This document shows, one piece after another, positions 1 to 7,462 of a stretch of DNA of 64,000 nt. This stretch comes from Emticicia aquatica. Lineage in GTDB: Bacteria > Bacteroidota > Bacteroidia > Cytophagales > Spirosomataceae. The notes below the pieces were generated by a model that was given only the letters and a program-made list of their open reading frames with translations, was not told where the DNA came from and made no database searches. Within the stretch, counting starts at the first letter, position 1. Each line of letters begins with the position of its first letter. The DNA is taken from assembly GCF_923079645.1 (NCBI RefSeq), contig NZ_CAKLPY010000002.1, positions 1,302,001 through 1,366,000 of the forward strand, in the 5' to 3' direction. The translations under genes were made by a program, and so were the position numbers.

Positions 1-2
1 GG

Positions 3-515
3 ACAGACCCACATAAATTGCAAAAACAAGTAGATTTTATGGACGCCAATCCTGATTATGCCATAAGTCACCATAATATGCAAGTGATTTATGAAGATGG
101 TTCGCCCGAACATTTCTTCAACGACAAAAATCAGAAAACCACATCAAGCATTGTTGATGTTCTGGAAGACCGTTGGTTTATAGCTACTGCGGCGACTCTT
201 TATCGAAATATTTTTCTTGAAAATGATTTTGCCGACTGGCACAGTCGAGCAGCAGCTGGCGACTGGGCATTGGTAATACAATTGGCCGCCACTGGGAAAA
301 TTCGTTATTTCTCTGAAGCAATGGGTGTTTATAGAAAACATCGTGGTGGATTAAGTAATGTTCAATCGTCAACAAACCTTTATTTCTTGAAGAATAGAAA
401 ACAAATGTTTAGTGAGGTAAACGAATGGCTAGATTTTAAATACGAATCAACTATTCGGGCAACATTAATGTCTTACGACAAACAAATTCAAGCACTTGAA
501 GGTAATTTTTCATAA
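3..515 (+). CDS. Glycosyltransferase family 2, C-terminal part (cut by window start)
   Basis: The reading frame is open to the left edge and enters as T-D-P-H-K-L-Q-K-Q, so this is the 3' end of a longer gene and the TTG at 18 is not its start. What remains (about 170 residues) looks like the acceptor-side half of a GT-A family 2 glycosyltransferase: a segment with SHHN, then AAAGDWALVIQLA and a Y-R-K-H-R-G-G-L-S stretch, which in this family follows the catalytic aspartate region (GDW/EDW). The N-terminal nucleotide-sugar site lies off-window. It is followed after 64 bases by another glycosyltransferase, so it probably belongs to a surface-polysaccharide or LPS locus. The sugar donor and acceptor cannot be read from the sequence. 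Confidence 0.75.
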   Translation, partial: TDPHKLQKQVDFMDANPDYAISHHNMQVIYEDGSPEHFFNDKNQKTTSSIVDVLEDRWFIATAATLYRNIFLENDFADWHSRAAAGDWALVIQLAATGKIRYFSEAMGVYRKHRGGLSNVQSSTNLYFLKNRKQMFSEVNEWLDFKYESTIRATLMSYDKQIQALEGNFS

Positions 516-520
516 ATTTG
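513..520 (+). promoter_or_regulatory. Possible -7 promoter box (TAAATTTG)
   Basis: The octamer TAAATTTG matches the Bacteroidota -7 consensus TAnnTTTG exactly and overlaps the stop codon of the upstream gene, 60 bases before the ATG at 580. No TTG stands at the usual spacing (the nearest is 14 bases upstream), so this is a weak candidate only. Confidence 0.25.
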
Positions 521-579
521 CAGAATAGAAAAATTTGCAAAACAACAATAAAAAAATCTCCCCTTTAGGGACTGGAGGT

Positions 580-1503
580 ATGTCTCATAAAATCGCAATA
601 GTTACTCCTCTTTTTAATGACTGGGATTGTTTGTACAAACTCGTAGAAGATATTCGTACGGTACTTTCACCTACTAAATATTCTGATTACAGAATTGTGG
701 TTATTGATGATTGTTCGAGTTTAGAATTTGACCATAAAAAACTGGAAGGCCACCCGATTGAAATAATTCATTTAAATAAAAATTTAGGACACCAGAAATC
801 AATAGCCATCGGACTTTCGTACCTCAATAAAAATGGCAATCAAGACTTAGTGGTTGTGATGGATGTTGATGGCGAAGACCAACCGAATCATTTACCAATA
901 CTATTGGAGGAAGCAATCAAGGAAAAAGCAAATGAGATAGTTTTTGCTCGTCGAACCAAACGAAAAGAAAGCTTTTTCTTCAAGATTTTTTATAGAGTTT
1001 ATAAATTTATTTTTGTTTTTTTGACAGGAAAAGTCATCAACTTCGGAAATTATTCTGTTATTCCACAAAAACTTTTAGATAAAGTAACGCACATTTCTGA
1101 CATTTGGAATCATTATCCAGGAGGAGTTATCCGCTCACGTTTGTTATACAAATCAGTTGGTTTGGAGCGAGGCGAACGCTACACAGGTAAATCTAAAATG
1201 AATTATACTTCTTTGGTGATTCATGGTTTAAGTGCAGTAGCTGTTTATATTGATACGGTTTCTGTTCGTTTGTTGATTGCGGTTTCGTTATTGGTTTTGA
1301 CAGCCATTTTAGGCATTTCACTTGTATTTCTTTTTGAATATCATTTTCCAGCTTGGGGATTGTTGTTGTTTTTTGGCATCCTGATGCAAGCGTTTCTTAG
1401 CACATTAATTTTGGTTTTTACTGTACTTTCATACCGTGTCAATTTTAACTTTCTTCCTGCGGTACATTTTCAAGATTATATTCAATCAATTGAAAAAATA
1501 TAA
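580..1503 (+). CDS. Glycosyltransferase family 2 with C-terminal membrane helices (GtrB/DPM1-like)
   Basis: 307 residues from the ATG at 580. An in-frame TTG at 535 would add 15 residues (LQNNNKKISPLGTGG) that look like translated non-coding repeat, so the ATG is preferred. Residues 3-170 are a GT-A domain: IAIVTPLFNDWD at the start, VVIDDCSS near 40 (donor site) and VVMDVDGEDQP near 95 (metal-binding acidic motif). Two hydrophobic helices follow at about 230-255 and 262-292. This arrangement is typical of polyprenyl-phosphate sugar transferases such as GtrB and dolichol-phosphate mannose synthase, which load a sugar on a lipid carrier at the inner membrane. The next gene is a multi-spanning membrane protein that could use such a lipid-linked sugar (inference). 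Substrate unknown. Confidence 0.8.
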   Translation: MSHKIAIVTPLFNDWDCLYKLVEDIRTVLSPTKYSDYRIVVIDDCSSLEFDHKKLEGHPIEIIHLNKNLGHQKSIAIGLSYLNKNGNQDLVVVMDVDGEDQPNHLPILLEEAIKEKANEIVFARRTKRKESFFFKIFYRVYKFIFVFLTGKVINFGNYSVIPQKLLDKVTHISDIWNHYPGGVIRSRLLYKSVGLERGERYTGKSKMNYTSLVIHGLSAVAVYIDTVSVRLLIAVSLLVLTAILGISLVFLFEYHFPAWGLLLFFGILMQAFLSTLILVFTVLSYRVNFNFLPAVHFQDYIQSIEKI

Positions 1504-1524
1504 CCTTTTTCTTCAAAATATAGC

Positions 1525-3336
1525 ATGAATAAAAAACTAATAACATACTTGTTGATTTTATTGCCGATTGTTGTCTTTTATGTGTTTGTTTTTCAGAATG
1601 CTTTCAATATCGGATGGAATGACGATTGGCATGGTATAGAAGGTTTTTTGGCGAGTTGGATGCAACAAGTAACCGTGAGCGATAAAATAACGCTGCTGTT
1701 TTCTCAAATGTGCGAACACCGAATTTTGTACGTTCGCCTAAGTACGTTACTGAGTTACCATTTATTTGGCGAAGTAAACTACAAAACAATGATGCTTATG
1801 GGAGTAGCTTATTTGCTAATACTTCCTTTTGTTTTTTATAGGGTTTTACGTGAAATAAATGTCAAATTAGCCTATTTAATTCCTATTATTTTTATCATTT
1901 TCAATACACAACCAATTGAAAATATCTTTTGGGCTATTACATCCTTACAACCAAATACTGTAATTATTTTTGGCCTTTGGGGATTTTCCTTGTTGTTATT
2001 TTATCAAAAAAAATGGGCGTTTTATTTAGCTAACTTTTTGTTTTTCTTGGCAATGTTTACCAACGGAAACGGAATGTTTGCTTTTATAGCAGCTATTCCG
2101 TTGATTTTTTATGCACGAACACGAAGTGAGAAATTTCAGTTTTTAGGTATTCTTGTATTTTGTTTCTTCCTCTATTTCTTCGATTTCAAAAAACCAGGCA
2201 TTCGTCCTGATGTGATGATAAATTTCACAAAATATCCTCATATTATTCTTGGTGATTTTTTTGCGTTTTTTGGTTCACCAATTGACAGTACTGTGCAGTT
2301 TTATAGTATTAATCTTAAATATACAGTTGCCATTACAGCAGGTGTTTTAATGATACTTTGGGTTGTTTATCAATTATTTACCTTTTTTTATTTTTGGTTA
2401 AAAATAAAAAAACAAAGCATTTCTCTTGAAAAAACGAGTATTTTGTATCAAAATATTGTCAAATATCCAAAATTCAATTTATACCTTTTTGCTTCTTTTG
2501 TGTTTGTAGGTTTAAGCGGAGCTGCATTTGCGGCGTCAAGAGCTAGTCAAGGACTTGAACAAGCATTTGTTAGCAGATACAAAACAGTATCATTAATATT
2601 GTTCATAATTATTTACCTGAGCGTTTTTAACTTTATTGAAAGAAAAAAATGGGATAAATACCTGAAGATATCGGTCATTATTACTATTTTATTTAGTGCG
2701 TTTTCTTATTACGAAAGCTGGGATGATGTTGAAAACCGTCGTAAGTTTTTTGGAACAACGATTCTAAACTGGAAAAATAATGGTCGTTATTTTTATTATG
2801 CTTTTGCTAACTCTCGAAACCCTGACGACCACGCACCCATTAGCCAATACCAAAAACTTCCTATTCCTCCATATAATTATGCGGGATTTGTACATGGCGT
2901 GATGAAATATGTCAACGATATTTTGTGGATAAGTCGAGTTCATTTCAAAAATTATACGCCACCTGCCGAAATAGATGTTTTGAATAAAGCTTTGTATGAA
3001 AACCAAGTAATTGGTAGTGCAGAAGAAGATGTAAAATTTATAGAGGGGTCAAACTTTTTTCGTATCGAAATAACAAAGGCTTTTGTGCCATTTAACACAA
3101 GGTTTGATGGTTATTATGCAATATTTACCAATAAAAATAACCGATTGGCTTTTCCTTTGGAAACACAAGCAAATAAGTTTTCCACATTTTTGTCAACACA
3201 AAGGTTTTATAATACGCGTATAGATACAATAATAGCAAAACCCGATTTGCCAATTGGAGAGTTTAAAATGCAAATCGGCAAACTTCAAGATAATCAATTT
3301 AAAGTAATTAAAGAACAAATAATCAAAATACAATAG
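1525..3336 (+). CDS. Large multi-spanning membrane protein, possible GT-C glycosyltransferase
   Basis: 603 residues with an N-terminal helix (LITYLLILLPIVVFYVFVF), roughly ten more strongly hydrophobic segments up to about residue 400, and a soluble C-terminal tail of about 180 residues. The first extracytoplasmic loop carries GWNDDWHG, an acidic pair in the position where GT-C enzymes that use polyprenyl-phosphate sugars keep their catalytic aspartate. I do not recognise a named family. It starts 21 bases after a GtrB-like gene and is followed after 28 bases by an FAD oxidoreductase on the same strand, so it is probably part of the same polysaccharide operon. A role as flippase, polymerase or GT-C transferase is inference from fold and context. 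Confidence 0.6.
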   Translation: MNKKLITYLLILLPIVVFYVFVFQNAFNIGWNDDWHGIEGFLASWMQQVTVSDKITLLFSQMCEHRILYVRLSTLLSYHLFGEVNYKTMMLMGVAYLLILPFVFYRVLREINVKLAYLIPIIFIIFNTQPIENIFWAITSLQPNTVIIFGLWGFSLLLFYQKKWAFYLANFLFFLAMFTNGNGMFAFIAAIPLIFYARTRSEKFQFLGILVFCFFLYFFDFKKPGIRPDVMINFTKYPHIILGDFFAFFGSPIDSTVQFYSINLKYTVAITAGVLMILWVVYQLFTFFYFWLKIKKQSISLEKTSILYQNIVKYPKFNLYLFASFVFVGLSGAAFAASRASQGLEQAFVSRYKTVSLILFIIIYLSVFNFIERKKWDKYLKISVIITILFSAFSYYESWDDVENRRKFFGTTILNWKNNGRYFYYAFANSRNPDDHAPISQYQKLPIPPYNYAGFVHGVMKYVNDILWISRVHFKNYTPPAEIDVLNKALYENQVIGSAEEDVKFIEGSNFFRIEITKAFVPFNTRFDGYYAIFTNKNNRLAFPLETQANKFSTFLSTQRFYNTRIDTIIAKPDLPIGEFKMQIGKLQDNQFKVIKEQIIKIQ

Positions 3337-3364
3337 AGAATATTGTGACACTAAATCGACTTTT

Positions 3365-4693
3365 ATGGAAAAACTTACAATAATTGGTGGTGGAATGACT
3401 GGTCTGGCGGCCGCATATATTGCAGCGAAACAAGGCGTAAAGGTTACGGTCGTTGAGGGAAGTGATAAATTTGGCGGACTTTTGAACACTTTTGAAATTG
3501 GAGGAAATCAACTAGAACATTACTATCACCATTTTTTTACGCAGGATGCCGAACTGCGTTGGTTACTAGAAGACTTAAAAATTTCGGATAAGGCATTTTA
3601 CAAAAAAACAACAATGGGTGTTTTTCGTAAAGGAAAAATCTATGATTTTAACACGCCTATTGATTTATTAAAATTCAAGCCTGTTGGTTTAATAGGTAAA
3701 GTACGCTTTGGCCTAACAAGCCTTTTTCTTGGAAAATTGGCTAATTGGACAAAAAACGAAGGAATACCAACTTTGGATTGGTTTTATCGTTGGGCAGGAA
3801 AAGACATTACGGATGCACTTTGGAAACCGATGCTCAATATCAAATTTGGACCTTATGCCAATAAAGTTCCATTAGCATGGATGATTGGTCGAATGGCTCA
3901 ACGCCTAAATTCTCGTAAAGGTGGAGATGAAAGACTCGGCTACATCAATGGAAGTTGGAAAACAATGATGGACGTATTAGTAACTCGTTTGCAAGAAATG
4001 GGTGTTGAGTTGATTAAAAACGAAGCTGTTCAAGAATTTAAAATTAATAATGGCAAAATTGAAGGAATTGTTACCGATAATCTAACGATTGAAGGAGGAA
4101 AATATCTTATAACGATTCCATCTATTTATTTTAATAAAATCAAAAATTGTTCATTAGGCACGAATGGCGTTGAGTATTTTGGTGCCGTTTGTACGATTTT
4201 AGAATTAAAAAAATCGTTTAGTCATATTTATTGGATGAATGTTGCCGACGAAGGTTTTCCTTTTGGGGGTGTCATAGAGCATACTAATTTTATTCCAAAA
4301 GAAGAATATAACGGCTCACACATTATTTATCTTTCTCGTTATTTTGCTATGTCAGAAGATTTGGCAACCATGAGCGAAGATGAAATAAAAGCTGTAATGA
4401 TTCCACCGTTGAAGCGAATAAACCCTGATTTTTCAGAAGATTGGATAAAAAACATCTTTGTTTTCAAAACTAATACAGCAGCAACTGTTTGTGATTTGAA
4501 TTTTTCGGAGAAAGTGCCTTCTTGCAAAACAGCTACCGAAAATCTGTTTTTAGCAAACATGGTTCATATTTATCCAGACGAACGAAGTACTAATAACTCA
4601 ATCAGGGTTGCGGCAGAAGCGTGTAAAACAATGGGCATAAATGCTGACTTTGTTCCTTTGGGAGCATCACTTTCTGCAAAAATTGGGTTTTAA
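3365..4693 (+). CDS. FAD-dependent oxidoreductase (amine oxidase / UDP-galactopyranose mutase-like fold)
   Basis: 442 residues. The N-terminus has the dinucleotide-binding Rossmann motif IIGGGMTGLAAAYIAA (residues 5-20), then VVEGSDKFGGLL, the acidic end of the second strand and the FAD-contacting GG. A H-Y-Y-H-H-F-F stretch follows near residue 50. The C-terminal part has FLANMVHIYPDERSTNNSI, the second FAD-binding segment seen in protoporphyrinogen oxidase and amine oxidase relatives. Proteins of this type often lie in surface-glycan loci, where they oxidise or rearrange nucleotide sugars or lipid-linked sugars. The exact reaction cannot be told. It ends just before a strong terminator and closes the first operon. 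Confidence 0.75.
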   Translation: MEKLTIIGGGMTGLAAAYIAAKQGVKVTVVEGSDKFGGLLNTFEIGGNQLEHYYHHFFTQDAELRWLLEDLKISDKAFYKKTTMGVFRKGKIYDFNTPIDLLKFKPVGLIGKVRFGLTSLFLGKLANWTKNEGIPTLDWFYRWAGKDITDALWKPMLNIKFGPYANKVPLAWMIGRMAQRLNSRKGGDERLGYINGSWKTMMDVLVTRLQEMGVELIKNEAVQEFKINNGKIEGIVTDNLTIEGGKYLITIPSIYFNKIKNCSLGTNGVEYFGAVCTILELKKSFSHIYWMNVADEGFPFGGVIEHTNFIPKEEYNGSHIIYLSRYFAMSEDLATMSEDEIKAVMIPPLKRINPDFSEDWIKNIFVFKTNTAATVCDLNFSEKVPSCKTATENLFLANMVHIYPDERSTNNSIRVAAEACKTMGINADFVPLGASLSAKIGF

Positions 4694-4782
4694 TAGTAAA
4701 TTGGAAAATAGTTAAATAGTTTTTCAAGGTTAAAACTTTTTAGAACATTTATGCGTTTTTATATCGTACGCACTTCAAAAAC

Positions 4783-4817
4783 AAAAGTCTTATCTATCAA
4801 TTAGGTAAGACTTTTTT
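4783..4817 (+). terminator. Intrinsic terminator after the FAD oxidoreductase gene
   Basis: A 14-bp stem (AAAAGTCTTATCTA at 4783-4796 against TAGGTAAGACTTTT at 4802-4815, one T-G wobble) has a five-base loop TCAAT and a run of six T. It marks the end of the first glycan operon. Confidence 0.85.
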
Positions 4818-4860
4818 GCTTTCTTGACCTCCTCACATTCCTATTCTCCTTCAAAAAGTA

Positions 4861-4868
4861 TATCTTTG
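4861..4868 (+). promoter_or_regulatory. Candidate -7 promoter box (TATCTTTG)
   Basis: TATCTTTG is an exact TAnnTTTG match, 44 bases after the terminator and about 97 bases before the ATG at 4965, so its position suits transcription of the GtrB-like gene. The -33 element is not clear: no TTG lies 18-21 bases upstream. Confidence 0.4.
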
Positions 4869-4964
4869 CAACTATTAAAGTTTTAATTACTCACAAAATG
4901 AGAATTGTTGGTATCAATTATTTTGTTGATTATTAACATTTATACTCGCCTACTTAGCAAACAC

Positions 4965-5909
4965 ATGATTTCAATTGTTATCCCAATTTATAACGAAGAA
5001 GAAAACCTACAAAATCTTTACACCCGTCTAGCCAATGCTGCTCCATCTTGGAAAGAAGATTATGAAATCGTATTGATTGATGATGGCTCTCGTGATAGTT
5101 CATTGACTATGATGAGAGTAATGGCAGAAAAAGATACACACGTAAGGGTGATAAAACTTTCGAGAAATTTTGGGCATCAACCCGCTATTTCAGCAGGAAT
5201 CCAAGAAGCAAAAGGAGATGCAATTATAATCATGGATGGAGATTTACAAGACCCGCCCGAAGAGTTGTATCGTTTTTTGGACAAATGGCGTGAAGGGTAT
5301 GAAGTAGTTTATGCTATCAGAACAAAAAGAAAAGAAGGGTTTTTTAAGAAAATAGCATATTCGAGCTTTTATAGAATCATGGCTGCCATTTCGGATATTG
5401 AAATTCCGCTTGATTCGGGAGATTTTTGTGTAATGGATAGAAAAGTCGTGAATGTACTTGTTCATGATATGCCCGAACAAATTCGTTTTATTCGTGGAAT
5501 GCGTGCTTATGCAGGTTTCAAACAAATTGGAGTAACTTACGAGCGAGCAGAGCGAGCTGCAGGCGAAGTAAAATATACACTCAAGAAATTGATACAATTA
5601 GCTCTTGATGGGCTATTTGGCTTTTCGAGTTTTCCGTTGCGACTTTCTACTTATTTAGGAATAACAATTGCGATACCTTCTCTTATTGTAGGTGTTTTTT
5701 TTCTAATTCACCGATTGTTTGGCTTCAAAGTTTTTGGACATACACCAGAAGAAACACCAGGCTTGGCATCTTTGGCTGTTGGAATGTTTTTCTTGGGTGG
5801 AGTAATGTTGACAATGTTGGGTATAATTGGCGAATATATCAGTCGCATTTACATTGAAGTGAAAAAACGCCCATTTTTCGTAATTGACGAAATTATTGAG
5901 AAGAAATAG
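4965..5909 (+). CDS. Glycosyltransferase family 2, GtrB-like (polyprenyl-phosphate sugar transferase)
   Basis: 314 residues from the ATG at 4965, giving MISIVIPIYNEEENLQ, the standard start of this family; a TTG 60 bases earlier would add an unrelated hydrophobic leader. Motifs: IVIPIYNEEENL (3-14), VLIDDGSRD near 38-47, IIMDGDLQDPPEE near 88-100 (the DxD-like DGDLQDPP signature of DPM1/GtrB/ArnC relatives) and SGDFCVMDR near 150. Two C-terminal transmembrane helices (about 228-252 and 268-292) are followed by EYISRIYIEVKKRP, the usual tail. It probably transfers a sugar from a nucleotide to undecaprenyl phosphate at the cytoplasmic face of the inner membrane. It stands alone between a terminator and a convergent gene. 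Confidence 0.88.
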   Translation: MISIVIPIYNEEENLQNLYTRLANAAPSWKEDYEIVLIDDGSRDSSLTMMRVMAEKDTHVRVIKLSRNFGHQPAISAGIQEAKGDAIIIMDGDLQDPPEELYRFLDKWREGYEVVYAIRTKRKEGFFKKIAYSSFYRIMAAISDIEIPLDSGDFCVMDRKVVNVLVHDMPEQIRFIRGMRAYAGFKQIGVTYERAERAAGEVKYTLKKLIQLALDGLFGFSSFPLRLSTYLGITIAIPSLIVGVFFLIHRLFGFKVFGHTPEETPGLASLAVGMFFLGGVMLTMLGIIGEYISRIYIEVKKRPFFVIDEIIEKK

Positions 5910-5917
5910 CTATTAGT

Positions 5918-5959
5918 GTTTCTCATAAACAAACATTTGTTTGAGCAAAGCCGAGAAAC
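5918..5959. terminator. Hairpin between convergent genes
   Basis: Two nested inverted repeats: GTTTCTC (5918-5924) with GAGAAAC (5953-5959), and inside it AAACAAA (5927-5933) with TTTGTTT (5936-5942). It lies between the convergent GtrB-like and SemiSWEET genes. There is no T-tract on either strand, so its strength as a terminator is doubtful. Confidence 0.35.
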
Positions 5960-6216
5960 TAAACAGACGTTTTTCGATATTTAAACTTAAAGAATAAAAT
6001 TACTAAAGATAAAATCAAGGTAATGGCGTTGGCAGCAATTACTGGAAATGCTTGAGCTTTTATTCCATAAACTAACCACATAATTACACCCGTTGTAAAA
6101 ATCAAGAACATGGCCAATGAAACATCTTTGGCTGATTTGGTTTTATAAATTTGTAAAACTTGCGGTACAAACGCCAATGTCGTCAAAATGCCCGCTATGT
6201 ATCCTAATGTTTCCAT
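5959..6216 (-). CDS. SemiSWEET / PQ-loop family small sugar transporter
   Basis: 85 residues from the ATG (METLGYIAG); a GTG six codons upstream is possible but less likely. Three hydrophobic helices fill the protein. The first contains GILTTLAFVPQVLQIYKTKSAKDVS, where P-Q is the PQ-loop dipeptide and K-T-K-S-A-x-x-x-S is the conserved loop after helix 1. The second and third helices are MFLIFTTGVIMWLVYGI and IAANAITLILSLVILFF. This is the single triple-helix bundle of SemiSWEETs, which dimerise to carry small sugars across the inner membrane. It lies downstream of fabI on the same strand but beyond a strong terminator, so it is probably transcribed separately or at a low read-through level. 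Confidence 0.85.
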   Translation of the reverse strand: METLGYIAGILTTLAFVPQVLQIYKTKSAKDVSLAMFLIFTTGVIMWLVYGIKAQAFPVIAANAITLILSLVILFFKFKYRKTSV

Positions 6217-6307
6217 AATTTTTTTTGGTTTCACTTAAATAATGGAAAAATTATACCAAATAGTTCATTTTACGTAATAATCACAGCTAATACTTTAAAA
6301 AGTACAA

Positions 6308-6345
6308 AAAAATCCCCAATAGCTTTTCAACTATTGGGGATTTTT
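6308..6345. terminator. Strong hairpin terminator after fabI
   Basis: A perfect 15-bp stem, AAAAATCCCCAATAG (6308-6322) with CTATTGGGGATTTTT (6331-6345), with an eight-base loop. Read on the minus strand it follows the fabI stop by 17 bases and ends in a U-tract. Confidence 0.9.
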
Positions 6346-6361
6346 GAGATATATTAAAAGC

Positions 6362-7174
6362 TTATTTTTCCATTAAAGCCATTACATCTTCCGAAATACC
6401 AGTGTTTACAAAACCACCATCGTGGAAAAGGTTTTGCATTGTTACCATACGAGTAAGGTCAGAAAATAACGTAACTACGTAATCGGCACAAGAGTCGGCT
6501 GAGGCATTTCCTAATGGAGCAATTTTATCAGCAAAATCAAAGAATTTATCAAAACCACCAATACCTGAACCCGCAGATGTTTCTGTTGGTGACTGCGAAA
6601 CGGTATTTACACGTACTTTTTTGAGTTTGCCGTAACGGTAGCCATAGCTACGAGCAATTGATTCCAACATAGCTTTTGCTTCCGCCATGTCAGTGTAAAA
6701 AGGAAACGTACGTTGAGCAGCCATATAGCTTAATCCAACAACCGAACCCCATTCATTGATTGCATCTAATTTTTCGGCAGTTTGTAAAAATTTATGGAAT
6801 GATAAGGCCGAAATATCAACGCTTTTCAAAAACCAATCGTAGTTCAAATCACCATAAGCTTTTCCTTTGCGAATATTAGGTGACATTCCGATTGAATGTA
6901 GTACAAAATCAACTTTTCCACCGAAGGATTCCATTGATTTAATATAAAGATTTTCAATATCTTCAACCGATGTTGCATCAGCCGCAATGATTGGAGCTTC
7001 ACAAATTTCAGCCAATTTATTGATTTCGCCCATACGCATTGCGATTGGTGCATTTGTCAAAACGATTTTTGCACCTTCTTCTTTCGCTCTCAAAGCTACT
7101 TTCCAAGCGATTGATTTTTCATTTAATGCACCAGAAATGATACCAGTTTTACCTTTAAGGAGTCCGTATGCCAT
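6362..7174 (-). CDS. fabI: Enoyl-[acyl-carrier-protein] reductase (NADH)
   Basis: 270 residues, the normal FabI length. It reduces trans-2-enoyl-ACP, the last step of each fatty-acid elongation cycle in the cytoplasm. Visible features: the N-terminal nucleotide site GIISGALNEKSIAWKVA (11-27), which is the FabI variant of the SDR glycine motif; LHSIG at 92-96; and the catalytic pair in Y-T-D-M-A-E-A-K (Tyr160, Lys167), which has the FabI spacing Y-x6-K rather than the Y-x3-K of ordinary SDRs. SQSPTETSAGSGIGGF near 195-210 is the substrate-loop region. The start ATG is followed by AYGLLKGKTG, as expected. It is transcribed away from the TonB-receptor operon and has a long leader with a GC-rich hairpin just before the start. 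Confidence 0.95.
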   Translation of the reverse strand: MAYGLLKGKTGIISGALNEKSIAWKVALRAKEEGAKIVLTNAPIAMRMGEINKLAEICEAPIIAADATSVEDIENLYIKSMESFGGKVDFVLHSIGMSPNIRKGKAYGDLNYDWFLKSVDISALSFHKFLQTAEKLDAINEWGSVVGLSYMAAQRTFPFYTDMAEAKAMLESIARSYGYRYGKLKKVRVNTVSQSPTETSAGSGIGGFDKFFDFADKIAPLGNASADSCADYVVTLFSDLTRMVTMQNLFHDGGFVNTGISEDVMALMEK

Positions 7175-7188
7175 GATTTGAATTTTCG

Positions 7189-7202
7189 ACGGGGTCGCCC
7201 GT
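7189..7202 (-). other. GC-rich hairpin immediately upstream of the fabI start
   Basis: ACGGG (7189-7193) and CCCGT (7198-7202) form a 5-bp all-but-one G/C stem with a GTCG loop, 15 bases ahead of the fabI ATG on the minus strand. Such a GC cluster is unusual in this AT-rich sequence. It could affect ribosome access. No T-tract follows, so it is not a terminator. Confidence 0.4.
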
Positions 7203-7245
7203 GCGATTGATTACGTTAAAAGAATTACGAATAATAAGTTATGAT

Positions 7246-7276
7246 GACATATCTCAAATGTTAATTCTTATATGTC
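7246..7276. repeat. Inverted repeat in the fabI / TonB-receptor divergent region
   Basis: GACATAT (7246-7252) and ATATGTC (7270-7276) form a 7-bp inverted repeat with a 17-base spacer. It lies downstream of the fabI -7 candidate at 7294-7301, within the predicted fabI leader, so it could be a regulator site or a loose RNA hairpin. The evidence is only the symmetry. Confidence 0.3.
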
Positions 7277-7293
7277 CACATCTGTTTGTGGCT

Positions 7294-7301
7294 CAAAGGT
7301 A
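7294..7301 (-). promoter_or_regulatory. Candidate -7 box for fabI
   Basis: On the minus strand this reads TACCTTTG, an exact TAnnTTTG match. It would start transcription about 115 bases before the fabI ATG. No TTG lies at the right distance upstream. Confidence 0.4.
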
Positions 7302-7418
7302 ACGATTTTCTAAAAAATAAAAAACCTTCTATTTCAAGCATATAAGTAAAAGCATGAAGAAACGCTATTATTTTTGTATACTAATGGTTTCTAAGGATAA
7401 CTTTTAGAAAATAATGTG

Positions 7419-7426
7419 TATTTTTG
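7419..7426 (+). promoter_or_regulatory. Candidate -7 box for the TonB-receptor operon
   Basis: TATTTTTG is an exact TAnnTTTG match 36 bases before the ATG at 7463. This is a natural position for a promoter with a short leader. The -33 element is not obvious. Confidence 0.4.
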
Positions 7427-7462
7427 ATATTATACTTTAACCAATAAATTCAGGCAACCGAT

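Noticed and set aside
5244..5597. A 117-codon minus-strand ORF inside the GtrB-like gene
   Set aside because: It is antisense to conserved glycosyltransferase motifs; no domain, no promoter.
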